Shown one piece after another: positions 1 through 12,281 of a DNA stretch of 64,000 bases. Made by a program: the position numbers and the translations under genes. Positions within the stretch are counted from its first letter, which is position 1. Every line of letters starts with the position of its first letter. The notes under the pieces were generated by a model. The model was not told where the DNA came from, did no database searches, and saw nothing but the letters and a program-made list of their open reading frames with translations. The stretch is from Marsupella aquatica (Eukaryota; Marchantiophyta): positions 20,274,001-20,338,000 of the forward strand of contig OZ316895.1 of assembly GCA_973895155.1 (NCBI GenBank), written 5' to 3'.

Positions 1-127
1 ATGGTCCAATAATATTTGAACATGTAATCAACAAGGTGTTTGGATGCTATTGGGCATGTTTCCATGTTTATGCTCCTTTCAACACCTAATTGGCCATGTG
101 TTTGATTCTAAATGGACATGCAACCAT
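1..127. repeat. Dispersed repeat copy A', left flank of CACTA insertion
   Basis: These 127 bases match 23666-23792 with only a few differences and no length change. The match stops exactly at the CACTA insertion point (the CAT duplication, 125-127). The copy at 23666 therefore acts as a paralogous uninterrupted version of the left flank. It is probably part of an LTR or another dispersed repeat whose left part lies outside the window. Confidence 0.85.
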
Positions 128-157
128 CACTAGTAGAAACCGGGGGGTATTTAGACC
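128..157 (+). repeat. CACTA left terminal inverted repeat
   Basis: Starts CACTAGTAGAAACCGGGG and runs to TTTAGACC. It pairs with 16647-16675 in inverted orientation, with a one-base length difference and a mismatch after the G run. Confidence 0.95.
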
Positions 158-480
158 CCATTAAACGACTATTCAGTACCGTATAGGACTTGGAAACGAC
201 TGGGAAGGACTGCAGTCCTTTATAGGACTGCGAGTCGTATGTTTTGTTACTATAATCAACTGAGTCCTTTATAGAACTGGTTTATAAGTCGTTTAATAGA
301 CTGGATTTTCAGTCTATTTTAGTCTTTGTGTGGGTAGCTTTGGTGAGTCGTTTTCAGTCTTTTATGGGCTGCGATGATGAGTCGTTGGGAATGACTAAAA
401 AGGTTATGGAGGGTAGTCTTTAAATATACTTTGTGGGGTATGTATAAGTCTTTCATGTCAACTGGATATGAGTGATGAAG
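158..480. repeat. CACTA left subterminal repeat region
   Basis: Dense short words such as AGTCGTTT, GACTGG, AGTCCTTTATAG and AGTCTTTT occur in both orientations. Similar words recur at 16500-16650. In known CACTA elements such arrays bind the TnpA protein and bring the ends together; that role here is inferred. Confidence 0.7.
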
Positions 481-950
481 ACCCCACTATACTACTTGGA
501 ATGAACCCACTCTTGTGCACAAATAACATATTGCATTCATGTTTTATTGTGTACTTGGAATGAACTCACTCTATAAGTTCACCATTCATCATGTTAACAT
601 TAGAATACATAGTTTCAGAAAGCCATCTTCTATACCATGTACACTAATATGAATTCACAGATTCAAACTTCATAGACTACAAAGAAGGTCACAAAGTATT
701 CCTCTATACCATACACACTAATACTGAAATGATAAAATAGATTCAAGTATCATAGACAATCACCATAGAGCCATAGTTTGACATCAATCACTTATGAACA
801 TACAGAATTCAGAAATATCAATGTCACACACAACGTCTCCTTCATCCTCTTTACCAAATGGAAAAATTGGTACAGATATTTCTTGGATCTTTCCAAGGCA
901 ATGTCAAAATGTGACACAATTCACATGATTCTATCTACACTTGCATTCAG

Positions 951-3900
951 TCAATGCAGACTAACACACTCTGATGGCCAGAGCACAAGAGATCCTACTG
1001 CATCTGCAATTATTTCCTGAGGTGGATCATCGTCTCTATTCGGAAATGGCAAATTACAATCAGATACAATCACTGTAGTCAACAACACTACTACATGGTC
1101 ATCCGGGACCACTTTGCCATGGAATTTTGCATGATCCGGTCGCAAAATGCCTGTACCCACACATACTTGCGAGTCATCCTCCCATGAGAGAAGATTATGG
1201 ACTGGCTCTGCTGTGGCTATCACCTCCACCTTACCCTGGCTGTTTTTCTTGGCTTTCCTGGGTGGCTTATACATGACATTATTCATACCTTGGTTGCGAG
1301 TCATGACTTTGGCACGAGTGTTTTGTGCTGGTGATCGAGAATTGGCTACACTCTTCTTCAAAGAATCTGCATCCATATTTGACACTTCTGATTGTGTAGC
1401 AGGATTTCCCTGCGACATCATCTTAGTATCTGCCAACATTGTACTTGCTTCAATTGAAGCATCTACAATCTTACTTGCATCCAATGTTGCTCCCAAGTTT
1501 CGACGTCGCTTCACCCTACTCCCACTTGGTTGAGAGTCTGTCAACTCTGCATCAACTTCAATTCAGTGTCATGTCCAACATAAGTCAATCACTCATCACA
1601 TGTGCTAAATGTACATGTCACCAACCACAAAGTTGTCACTATCTCCTTACCATTATGAACAGCCTTCTTCCCCTTCTTTGCCATTGCCATATGCTCCATG
1701 TCTGCTTCTGTTGATCAATAAACACACCACAATATTCAGGTTGAATCTATTAACCACTGAATTGTTGCTCAACATTCATATAGAGGAATTTAAAGCATCA
1801 GCTTACCTGATACCTCCTTGGCTATGGTCACTGAGGCACTGGGCACATCTTCTTCATTATTGCTCTTTGAATCACCTGATACATCAATCATGATGTCACT
1901 TCAGATCCCAGTTCATCCAACCAGTTCTTACAGAAAAGATTACCTCCAACCGGCTTAAGCTTCACAAAACTCCATGCACTTTTCAAATGTAATGTATTGG
2001 ATCATAGCAGGTTACCTGTCTCAGCAACCTTCTTGCCCTTCTGCTTACTGATTACAGGGTCCTTCTCTGCCTCCACTCTTCCTGCATTCAAACCATTCAC
2101 TCAATTCATGAAAACTTACTTCTAACATTTGAACATAGGACACAATGAACAATGGGCCGGTGTCATTTCCATACCTGTGTCAGATTTGCCAATTCCCTTT
2201 TTTGTTAACAAGGGCACACTTTGTACAATGTTGCCCTCATTGTTTGGTTGGGAACCACCCAATTTTTCAATCACAAGCTTGAAATTAGATTCCACTGATG
2301 CAAGAAGGTTCGCTACAGATGCCTCCACAATATCCAAACGATCAGCCAATTTACTTTCCACTCGAGGGAGTCCACACTCTAATGACTTCAACCGTTCACA
2401 CATCTCTGTGAGAGTTGTAACAGTTCCCTGTCATAACACAGCTTACATATCTCAGATAACTGTCCCCAAGAACTGGTTGCTTACTTCCTACTACATTTCT
2501 TTCTGATGCTCAAGGCCAAATAGTCACAGAACATACAGAATTACAACATAATCACCTGTTTGGAAGTTACACTTGTCACCTCACTCCTTTGTTTCATGAA
2601 CTCCTCTCTCACTTCTTGTGCTGATGGTTCTTCACCTGTCAATTTCTTCTGCAGTCCACATCAACATACATATGAATGAAACCAAGTGTTGATTGTCAAT
2701 GAAAATGTAATAATGGTAGCAAGATGATAAGTTTGAGGCTTACTATCAGGCATGTCACTGCCTTACCAATTGTTCTTTCACTGGAGCATAACTTCCTCTC
2801 CCAGCCTGTGAAAGGTGTTTCACTTTGCCTCGAGCATTTGACATCAGTTCACTCTTGCTCTGTCCAGCCTCCGACATGAACCCTTTGATTAACCGTGTCC
2901 ATTGATCCAGTTCCAATGATGGGGGTGGTGACATTCTCCTGTTAGAACCATTGTCTATCCACATCCTTTTCAACCTATGCCTCTCTTGTTTCAAAATCCT
3001 CATTGCATAATCTGATATGCAATCTTCAACTGGGCCCTTACCATCATTACCAACATACTCCCACCGTTCAAGAATGTCCTTGCAGATAGCAGCCCAATCA
3101 GCTTTGTTCTGACTCCTAAACTCTGTAATGCTCAAATCTAACCAACGCAATACTTCTCCTCTTAGGTCAGAATGCCAACGGTTCTTACCATCACATGTGG
3201 GAGTTATCCAACCTTCGGAATTCACTTCTACTTTACCAAATTTGTTACTGTCTCCTGCCTTGGTACTCCCTGAAGCGCTACTAGGTGTCCCTCCACGGCC
3301 TGGTGTCCCCCCACGGCCTGGGGTCCCTCCACGGCCTGATCTCCCCCCACGGCCTGGATTGCATTGTCCAAACCTCCCTGGAGTCCCTGCACATTTACAG
3401 GATCCATTTACAGTCACTTACATTAGGTAAATATGAATCATAAATCCCGCTGCCAAATATACAGTGGACTTCAGAGCAATTCTGCAATGACCAAGTTACC
3501 TCTCCCTTGGCGCATAGATGGTTCTGGACCACCTGTCCTATTGCTTTGTCTTGATGAATTAGGGGCGTTTCTCCCGCCTGTGAATGATTGCCTCCTATCT
3601 GAACGTGGATGGCCTTTGTTGTTTTCGTGATTGTCCCAATCAGAGTCTGCATACCAACAGGTACATGCCACACTCATGGACCTGTAAGATAAACTCTTTG
3701 CCCTAGCTACACATCAGATAAGTGCATATTGAGCTAAATCTCTACTATCATCACAAAATCACTAGCACAAGGCACTTACTTGTCCAATCATCCTCCTCAC
3801 CTTTCCATTGCCCTCTGTACCCGTCTCTACCACGCTCTGGGTGTTCATATTCATCCCATCCATCTTCTGCTCCATCATAGTCATCATCATAATTATCAGG

Positions 3901-4122
3901 CGTCCCTTGCCAATAACTCTGGCTCCTTCTAGGGTATGGATTATGTGATTTCTCTCTAGCTGCCCACCTACCTGGGACTTGATGAGGGCCCTGTGCATCT
4001 TGCACAGGTGCATTTTTCTGTGAGCCCCCTGCATCTGGGTCTCCATTCATATCCAATCTTTCCTCTTCACCCCACTCTCCAAGCCCCATGTCTGTCTCCA
4101 TGTCATCACCCTCTTCCCCCAT
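951..4122 (-). CDS. TnpA-like CACTA protein (Transposase_24-like plus DUF8039-like), multi-exon
   Basis: Several minus-strand exons with good GT-AG borders form one gene. From the 5' end: an acidic exon from 4122 to about 3780; a charged low-complexity exon about 3640-3500; a Gly/Arg-rich exon about 3392-2767 that passes into a Transposase_24-like block (DWAAICKDILERW, then a basic SNARGKVKHLSQAGRGSY stretch); coiled-coil exons 2648-2556 and 2427-2175; short exons 2081-2016 and 1875-1814; and a last exon of about 1550-951. The last exon ends in a DUF8039-like block (KFHGKVVPDDHVVV to AVGSLVLWPSECV). In plant CACTA elements this protein binds the subterminal repeats. Several borders are phase-checked; the small 3' exon near 1720-1660 and the exact joins around it are uncertain. 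Confidence 0.65.
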
Positions 4123-4299
4123 AGCTTCTGCACAGCACCCACAACCAAACAGGGAGAATCAGCACACTAAATTCAAAGTATCAATCAATTTCATGCATAT
4201 CCAACTATCCTAAACATCATTCCAGGCAGCAATTCCCGTTATGTGACTCTGTGCAGGTAGTCATCCTCAACCTCATACTTGCCAATCGCCAGCTGTTGC

Positions 4300-7200
4300 C
4301 TATTGCAAATCATCAACCTCATCATATTCCATTTGCCCAGGTTCATCATATGTCTCTCTCAATGTTAAGGGGATGTAGTCAGTCCCTGCCCGAGTTGGAA
4401 GTACAGTCTCATGACTAGGATGCTCGAATGCAGCATGGTCATCCAAACTGAACTCTACTTTACTTCCATCCATCCGCCTGTTCCGTGCTTGGCTATGGCA
4501 TACCACCCTCCAGCCATGTGACTCCTCCACATCTGCAAAGAAAGCCTGTTCAACTTGGCTAGGGAAAACAAAAGGCTCAGACCATTCTGGTACTCTGGAC
4601 CTAAAATTGGCCAACAAGAACCCATCATGATCACGCTTCATGGTGGCCCTTGGTCTCTGCCACTCTGATTTCACCCATGATCCCTTCATCAATATCACTG
4701 GGACACTTGTGTTACCATAATTCAACACCCAAATGTCGGTCAACTCCCCCACGTAACCCATCTTCATCCACCCCCTCTGTTCTTCAGAGGTTCTCTGCTC
4801 AAACACAGAAATCAAACCACAATCATATGATACACAATGGTCACCCTGCTCATCCCTCACTCGATAATGATTTCCATAAGCTCTCATCCGTTTGTAGGTC
4901 AGAATAGACAATCGTGGTGGCACAGATAGAAGATACAAATCCTTCTCCATATCTGGGTGATGTCTACTATGCTCTCGAATTGTCACCCAAATCCACTGCT
5001 CGAACTGTGGGAAGGGATCCTGCTGCCCAGAGTGTGCAGCTTTTTGCATATCATATTCCCTGCATTATGAGGTACAGGCATAGTTAGGTCTAAACAACAC
5101 ATGACAACCTAAGATCACCCTTGGAACAGACAAGAAGCATCACAACAAAGGCAAGTCAATTCAATCACTCACCTCCACCATGGTTGCATAGGCTCTGTGT
5201 TTGCCAGCACATATGAATGAGCCTTGTCTCGAATCGCAACAGGCAGCTGAACAGCACGTCCCACACCTTCAACAACCTCGCCACTCACTCCATCATCTTC
5301 ACCAGATTTCCAAACTCTTGTCATAGCTTCACCAGACCCAGCCATGTACTCTGTTAGGAATCCCAACGTCTCATCCTTAATGTACCCCAATGCCATGGAA
5401 GCCTCTGGCCTGTAGTATGTTCTCACATGACCTTTCAACAACTTCATGTATCGCTCCATAGGGTACATCCATCTGGTACTGACTGGCCCATACTGCCCTA
5501 GCTCTTCTACCACATGGATTAGGAGATGAGTCATAACATCAAAGAAAGCAGGGGGGAAGTATATCTCCAAGTCACAGAGGACATAAGCAGCATCCTGCTT
5601 CAACTGCTCCAATCCTTGGGGATCCCACACTTTCACACATATACGGCGAAATACATTGCACAGTCGAAGAATGACATTACGGACTGGTTTCTGCATGAGA
5701 CCTCTGAGGCATAGGGGCAGAATGTGCTGCATCAACACATGGTAGTCATGTGTTTTCATACTGCCAAGTTTATTCTTTGTAATATGCTTCTTGAAGGCAC
5801 CAGCATAGCCAGAGGGCACTTTCAGACAGCTCAATCTATACAAGAATGTCTTCCATTCATCCTGTGTGCACACATAGGGAGCTTGGAACTTGAGAAGTAC
5901 ATTGGGATTGCTTGCATGGGGCTTCAACCAAAGGTGAGGGCGAATCCCCTTCTGTTGCATATCAGCTCGAACTGCTCCTGTATCTTTCTCACCCGACAAG
6001 AACTTCAGCAAGCTCTCACAAATATTTTTCTCAATGTGCATGACGTCCACATTGTGTTTGCTGGGCTCGAATTCCTGCACTCCACAAAGCAAAGAATTCA
6101 ACAACAGAAACACTAATTAACCACATAGGAGGATTGTAACCAACATCAATCCACCATTGCTCCAATCTAAAATTGCAATCATACAGGGGCTGGAGGCTAA
6201 GTACATTACCCTCCAGTACTCCAACTCCAAGTCCATCAAGGTCTGTCTTTTCACACCGTGTTTCACCACTGGATCCTCAGGTTCTCGATCAGTGGCACTT
6301 CTCTTGTCCCAATCAGCCTTCCTGGCTGCCCACCTCAGGACTTGCTCTCTGGTGACCCTCTGTGGTGGGCCACGAAGCTCTGTTTTGTTGTTGAAGTGTG
6401 CAATTTGAGACCGTGTGTGCCTGTAAGGATGATCAACAGGCAGATACCTTCTATGCCCCTGAAATTTCATACTGTGCAGGGCATGCGACCACTCACTTGT
6501 CACATTTTTCCCACATGGTGTGCACCCCACATAGCCCTTTGTCACTCGTCCAGATATGATGCCATGGCCTGGGTAATCTGCTATATCCAGCAAACAAATT
6601 GCATGCAGTCTAAAGGGGCTGGGTCAAAGAAGCCCCTTCAGAACATCATGGGTTAACACCCCTTCTATCCACAAAGTCTTCCACTCTTCCACTGCTGGAG
6701 CCAACATGATATCTATGAATTGCTCGGTCACAGAAGCTGGTCCAGGGATTAACAGCACCATCATGACAAAAAACCTCTTTGTAGTCATCCATGGGGGAAG
6801 GTTGTAATTTAGCAGCGTAACCGGACAACATGAATAACGGTTGTTTTTGTCTCCAAATGGGTTTACTCCATCCAGTGATAGACCAAATCGAAAGTTCCGC
6901 TTCTCTACAGCAAACTGTGGCCACCTCTCATCAACAAATTTCCAATGGTTGGAATCTCCAATGTGACGCTGCAGGCCATCACTGCTCTTGTTATCAGGAG
7001 TCCATGTCATCAGCTTGGAAATGGCAGGGCATCTAAACAGACGTTGTAGTCTAGGAATGAGAGGAAAATGACGAAGAACCTTGGCAGGGTGTGTACATTT
7101 CCCTACATTCTTGTACCTGTGCTTACCACAATGAGGGCATGTCAATTTATCTGCATGCTCTTTGCGAAAGAGAACACACCCATCAGGGCATGCGTCAATA

Positions 7201-8000
7201 GACACATAGTTCAGCCCAAGGTTAGACATCAATTTCCTAGCCTCGTACATATTTTTTGGAATTGAATTACCATCTGGTAACACATTTCGGCGCAGGAAGG
7301 TCAACAACTCTGTCACAAATATATTGGGAACATTGTGATTGCCACAGATGTTCAACAACAACACGACAAAACCCAGCTTGGAGCAGTTCGACCCCTCGTA
7401 GATAGGAATGCAAGCTTCTTTGATGTGTTTTGGGCCCCCAAACACCCACTCCCTCTCTGCTGCACCTTCCCCAATGTCAAAGTCAGGTTGAGCTTGGCCG
7501 TCGCCAATGTGTGGCTGCGGTTCATTGTCCTCTTCTGATTCCACTGTGTCGTAAAAAGCATCAAGGTCTTCAAAAATCTCTTGAACCATTCTTGGGACAT
7601 CCATCCCACCGTCCTCAGTGATTGCCTCTGCATCTCCATCTTGGTCATCCACGTTCTCATGTTGGACCCCAGGACCATCCTCTACACAGTCTATGTCCTG
7701 CTCTACGTAGTCTCTACGCCTAGCTGTATTAGAATCCACAAAGTCAGCTCTCCACTCTTCATCAGAGGAGTCTTCTTCTGCTGGTACATTCCAAACCCTC
7801 CACCGAGGGTGCCTTTCATGCCGCAGCAGGTGAAGGTGCACAGTGTTCAAACTCAACGACTTGAATCCTTGGCACTGTGTGCATGGGCATCTCATCCTCC
7901 TACTCCTACCTTGGGCGGCCCGGGCTTGTTCACGCATCCACAATTTAGAATCATGATGCCTAATCCTAAATGGGTTGTGAAGAGGCAACCTTGGAGCCAT
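4300..8000 (-). pseudogene. CACTA transposase (Transpos_assoc - Tnp2 - DUF4218 - DUF4216) with one in-frame TGA
   Basis: A three-exon model is phase-consistent: 8000-6210, 6074-5173 and 5059-4300 (donors GTAATG and GTGAGT), giving about 1150 codons. The N-terminus has a Transpos_assoc-like zinc motif (RRMRCPCTQCQGF with a downstream HLLRH). A Tnp2 transposase domain follows, including SLDGVNPFG, then LLDIADYPGHGIISG. Exon 2 starts with the family hallmark HNVDVMHIEKNIC (DUF4218) and contains FPPAFFDVMTHL and RWMYPMERYMKLLKGHVR. Exon 3 is DUF4216-like. I chose the ATG at 8000 because the frame upstream offers only a GTG. The codon at 6626-6624 is TGA inside the Tnp2 domain (LKGLL*PSPFRLHA), with the same frame continuing on both sides; it would need readthrough, or reflects CGA-to-TGA decay. 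Confidence 0.9.
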
Positions 8001-8326
8001 CACTATACACACGCACTCAGCACCCTGTCATTTTATTATGCAAGCGAAAAATACACTTCCTGTTAAGGATTTCACCCCCGACTGTACTTGCCAAAATACG
8101 TAACGTTCCAAAAAAACAAAAAAACAAAAAATATAGGTGCCTGAGTCATGTACCTATTCTCAAGTGAATGAGACAAAATTCCTAAATGTTTGAGGGTGTC
8201 AACTCCTCCGTTGTCCTCACATGTACTGCCTCTGCACGTACATCCATGACCATATCAGAGTCCAATCATGTATAGTCATAGACACAGGTGCCAGGTGCGA
8301 GACCGGTGTGAGATGTCCTCATCTTA

Positions 8327-8860
8327 CTACCACATCAAATACGGATACCAATCCTGTTGTCGATGCCACTCAGCCCTGAGGTACTCAGGCATGTACATTA
8401 AGTCATCAAGGTCTAAACCCTGCTCATGCCATGGTGGTCTTCGATCCGTGCCTACAAGCAATGGCAGCAGTGCCCTCCATGGTGCACATGTTGCTACCAA
8501 GTCCCTCCACTGGGTACTAATTAGTCTATATTTGCAGATATCTTGTGCGCCAGACACCACAAGAACCCTCGGCCAGACATGTGTAAGAACTATATCATCT
8601 GCCAAATCAGGCAACAAGGAACCACCTACAGCATCGTGCTTGTCTAACTCATCTGCTGAAAAGTAAATGTCCTCTTCCGACTGTGCATCCTCATTCACCA
8701 CAGCATTCACAACACATCCAAGGTCTGCAGGCATTATCTCGGATGGAGCTACACTCTGTCTGGTTACCAATCCACACAAGTAAGCCCAAGCAGTAGCCAT
8801 GCACGATGCAACCCGTAGGAGGACCCTACATAGGGCCTGACGGTCTGGAAGAGGCAACAT
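8327..8860 (-). CDS. F-box-like protein, CACTA cargo
   Basis: The ORF has an F-box-like segment in its second half: LLPDLADDIVLTHVWPRV, then YRLISTQWRDLVATCAPWRAL. This is the Leu-Pro start and Cys/Trp-Arg end seen in plant F-box domains, which recruit substrates to SCF ubiquitin ligases through Skp1. The first ATG is at 8860; the frame is open further upstream from a TTG. No kelch or leucine-rich repeat follows the F-box; about 45 residues rich in Trp, Asp and Leu close the protein. It lies 0.3 kb upstream of the transposase on the same strand inside the CACTA element, so it is likely captured host sequence. A second protein with the same type of F-box start lies at 59839-60386. Whether it is expressed is unknown. 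Confidence 0.6.
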   Translation of the reverse strand: MLPLPDRQALCRVLLRVASCMATAWAYLCGLVTRQSVAPSEIMPADLGCVVNAVVNEDAQSEEDIYFSADELDKHDAVGGSLLPDLADDIVLTHVWPRVLVVSGAQDICKYRLISTQWRDLVATCAPWRALLPLLVGTDRRPPWHEQGLDLDDLMYMPEYLRAEWHRQQDWYPYLMW

Positions 8861-9036
8861 ACCCACCAAAGTCTTCAGCCAAACAGAGCCCAGCAAGTAG
8901 ATTCACAGTCACACCCCACGCAGCAGGAAACAACAATCACTTCAACTGCGACCAACCATGACAAGATGAGTTAGTTCAAGGATCACATTTATTACAAAAT
9001 TGTGTTTTATACAAAAATATGAGGGACTCCTACTCC

Positions 9037-9883
9037 TCACTCTCTCCCACCTTTGCTAAGCATACATCTCCGCTGAATCTTGGAGGGCCAGGCCTCAAAA
9101 ATATCAAAGTCCCAAGCATTCTGTCGCTTCCCTCTAGCTGCTGATTCCAGAAGCCAATCAGGGGAAAGCACCCAAAGATTGTTGTTCATGACAAAATCAC
9201 GCACTGTTGTCTTAAAGAATTTTCTGCATATTTTCATGTATGACAGACCTACAACATGAGTGGAGGTTTCTGTTAGACTCTCCTCCACTGTCCCACCTAG
9301 CTCAACAACTATAGACTTGTACAGTCTGCACTTAGTCTCCCCAATTCCTTCTTCTGCAAATACCACACTGAACCCCTTCATAATGGTATTTCTCTCCTTG
9401 CCATGCTCATTCAATATAGCATGCACGCATAGGATGGTGTCCTATGTTGACAACAGGTCCATATTGGACAGAAGCAAAGTTGGGTTTCTCTGCCGCTGCT
9501 TCATAGGCTTCCTTTTCAGCCAAAGCCTCTGCAGTGGCCTCCTCACTCTCCCACAACTCATATTGCTCAGTACTCTGTACACACCTATGTTTAACAGAAT
9601 CGGTCAGCCAAGAGACTTCAACTACTTTTAGACCTTGGTTGGTAATGGCAGAATCAATGAAGGACCATGACCACTTGTTCATCACATCCAGCCATGTCCC
9701 CGCAACAACATGTGTAGTCTGTGGAGTGATGTCCTTGACTTCAGTCCCATGGAACTCTGAGAATCGTTTTTGTACGATTGGCCAACTCACTTGGGTGAAC
9801 CCATAGTGGCCAGGAATCAAAATGGCTTTGATTCCAGCCAATAGAGGCGGGTGGTCAACCTTTGTACGTTTTCTAGAGGCCAT
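9037..9883 (-). pseudogene. Tandem BRCT-domain protein, CACTA cargo, frame broken near 9430
   Basis: The first part (9883 to about 9430) has a BRCT-like fold signature: ILIPGHYGFTQ, TTHVVAG, then VVEVSWLTDSV with its conserved Trp. The second part (about 9450-9037, another frame) is a second BRCT: KGFSVVFAEEG, GGTVEESLTETSTHVVGL, then LWVLSPDWLLES. BRCT repeats bind phosphoproteins or DNA ends in DNA-repair and checkpoint factors. A charged Glu/Ala-rich linker joins them. The two frames meet around 9420-9450 without a convincing intron, so either one base is missing or a splice junction escaped me. Start taken at the ATG at 9883 (ASRKRTK). It sits between the F-box and PHD ORFs on the same strand; it may be one captured gene or part of a multi-gene cargo. 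Confidence 0.7.
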
Positions 9884-10481
9884 GTACACACGGGCCACCT
9901 AATCATTGCAGACCGGAAGATAATGCGTTCACCTGATAATCGGAGGGCCCTTAAAATGCTGCGTTTATAACTTGGTCCAGTCCAGTCGTCTGGTGAGTCT
10001 CTGCTCCGATTCCAAACGGGAGAAATATTGGGACAAACGTACTAGACACCTGCAAGCATGCACCTCATAGTTTGAATATGTGCCTTCACAATATTGAAGG
10101 TGACAAGTGCAATTGTTTTGTGATGCCACATACAGATGTTGTAAATGGGCAGACATTCAATGAGAATACAAAATGTTGGTACACTTTAAGGGAATTCTCG
10201 CAAATTAAATAGCCTTGTAACTTATATGCTCATAATGAGAAGTCCTGATTTAATTTAAGCAGTGTCATGTAAGTCGTGATCAAAATGATTGCAGAGTTAA
10301 AAAAGTTCCTAGAAGGCTTAAGGGCAGTTTTTGAAGGCATGTACCCAGGAACAAGTAATGAACTTAGGGTACTTGTTGCCTAAGCATCCTCTCCTACAGA
10401 GGTCCTTCTTCTCAAAATTGGAATGTCTGCAATCTCCAAGGTATCCACATCAGGTGCACTATGCATGTATATTATTCAGGT

Positions 10482-11162
10482 TCAAAGCCAAGAAATGTGA
10501 TCTCTCATGGGAGTGTGCAAAGTAGGATCTATGGCATGGCGATGACAATAGAAGATCCATCGATCAACACCATGTGCAGAGTGATCATAGATGTGTCTGT
10601 CACAAGCATAGCCTTCTGCTTGACGCTCATTCAAACAATGAAAGTGCCACATGGTGGGACACCTAACACAGTGGACTATGTCCACCCAGAAATCTTCATC
10701 GTGCTGACCACATGCCTTGCACTTATGAAGTGGGCAAGCTGTGGCAAGATCGGGCAAACATGAAAAACAAAAGAACCTCACACAATATCTGTCAGGGCAT
10801 TTCCTAACAAGTGGTGGAGCATCAACAAAGCCCTCATAAGACCCCAACTTCCCACACTGTGCACACTTAGCCTGCTTCTCCAAACAATCAGTGCACATCC
10901 AGCCTCCCTGGTGTGCTGACGGGAGGCCCACCCCTGGACAGTTGTTTTCTGCAGCAAGGTCAGACTCCGGGTTGAGGTGGAAATGCCTCATGCAAGGGCC
11001 CTCACATATGGCTAAGCCACCACCATCGTCACAAATGGCACAACAATGAGCTGCCTTCTGGAAAATCTGACTTGCGGAGAAGTTACTACCATCTGGCCCA
11101 ACTACACCTGTGTTGCTCACCTCTGTCCCCCGCTTCTTGGCTCGGATTTTAGGGCGTGCCAT
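10482..11162 (-). CDS. EDM2-like PHD zinc-finger protein, CACTA cargo
   Basis: A 226-residue ORF starts at a clear ATG with a basic tail (ARPKIRAKKRG). A PHD finger begins CCAICDDGGGLAICEGPC and continues to HFHL, WMCTDC and CAQCG. It is followed by an extended second Cys/His module: CFSCL, CPLHKCKACGQHDEDFW, CVRCPTMWHFHCL and YCHRHA. This arrangement resembles the tandem PHD region of EDM2, a plant chromatin protein that reads histone H3 marks and controls silencing and polyadenylation of transposon-containing genes. Only the PHD region is present; the EDM2 C-terminal methyltransferase-like part is absent. It lies on the same strand as the transposase, about 0.6 kb above the BRCT ORF. Family assignment rests on motif order and could be another multi-PHD protein. 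Confidence 0.65.
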   Translation of the reverse strand: MARPKIRAKKRGTEVSNTGVVGPDGSNFSASQIFQKAAHCCAICDDGGGLAICEGPCMRHFHLNPESDLAAENNCPGVGLPSAHQGGWMCTDCLEKQAKCAQCGKLGSYEGFVDAPPLVRKCPDRYCVRFFCFSCLPDLATACPLHKCKACGQHDEDFWVDIVHCVRCPTMWHFHCLNERQAEGYACDRHIYDHSAHGVDRWIFYCHRHAIDPTLHTPMRDHISWL

Positions 11163-11831
11163 GCCTACGCATGAGACAGATAGTACAATTTAGCAGAGTG
11201 CACGGACAATACAATTTAGTGCAGTGTACAAAAAGTACAGTGTAGCATATAGACTAGAGTGGCAATTGCTACTGCAATGAAATGTTCACACACATGTGCA
11301 GAGTAGACATACTTTTTGGTTTGTTGAGCCCACACTAAAAACTGATCCCCTCGTACAATAGCTCCACCTACACCTCAATTTTGTGGCTATGATTCACCAA
11401 AGGAGATCTGCAACAAGATTTAATGCATTTGAATCACATATAACAGTCGTGACATGTAAAACAGACATTTTTTGAACAGGATTGGTATCAAGCACTGTGA
11501 TCAGGGTTGTAATTTATACATCCTAAATAGGCTATGATAGTGAATGAGACAAATAAGTTAGGCAGAAATCACTTTTTCCAGGTTATCACATGGCCCATTA
11601 ATTCCAGTCTTTGAAAGGAGACTTTTAAGTGAGCTTGCTAGCCTCTTAAATTAGGATATTGTACTTAGTGCAGCCATAATAGGATAAGTTATGTACTGTT
11701 GACCCTAAACCCTGGACCCAAAATTGGTCATAATTCAAAATCTTAAGTAAATATCCTCTCTGTTCAAGTCAAAGTGTTAAGTTATAGGTCAATGGTCTCT
11801 GGTTTGTGCATGCGGTGTGACAAGTGGTCCT

Positions 11832-12281
11832 CTAGAGCGTGTGATCCAAACATGTGTAGACACCAAAGTGACCGGTGGTGGGGTCTGGGAGGGCAGGACA
11901 AGTGACATCGCCAGGCACACTGCAGGATGGCGAGTGGTTCCAGATGATACATTGTGCTCTGTGAAAAAACCGACATCCAAGAGAACGGTCATCCAACTCT
12001 AGGCCAGAAGCCCTACAGGCAGGACAGTCATATTGGCAACTGTGCACACACCCTTGGGCCCTAATTTGTGGCGGGTCATGTATGAGAGACAGAAATACCA
12101 AGGATGTTGGGAAGGGTGGAGAAGCAGGTACAGGCCGACTGTAGTTGTTCCTGGCAACAACTGGGTACTCAAAGTACCATGCAGACTGGGCTGGAAGGAT
12201 CCCAAGTCTGACATACTCAAGGCGCAACATCTCTGCCTTGCGTGCAAGCCGCACATGTTCAGCGTTGCGGGTCCTCACCAT
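11832..12281 (-). CDS. Hypothetical Cys-rich ORF in CACTA right arm
   Basis: An ATG-started 149-codon ORF. The N-terminus is basic and helical-looking (TRNAEHVRLARKAEMLRLEYVRLG). The C-terminal part is rich in Cys and His (CVHSCQYDCPACRAS and further Cys). I do not recognise it. It is on the same strand as the other CACTA genes and could be a small zinc-binding exon or chance. Confidence 0.25.
   Translation of the reverse strand: MVRTRNAEHVRLARKAEMLRLEYVRLGILPAQSAWYFEYPVVARNNYSRPVPASPPFPTSLVFLSLIHDPPQIRAQGCVHSCQYDCPACRASGLELDDRSLGCRFFHRAQCIIWNHSPSCSVPGDVTCPALPDPTTGHFGVYTCLDHTL

Noticed and set aside
951-1533. Plus-strand ORFs opposite the TnpA-like gene
   Set aside because: They are antisense shadows; the minus frame carries the DUF8039-like conservation and splice sites.
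6624-6660. A short intron removing the TGA in the transposase
   Set aside because: The only GT-AG pair available spans about 35 bases, too short for a plant intron, and would remove conserved residues.
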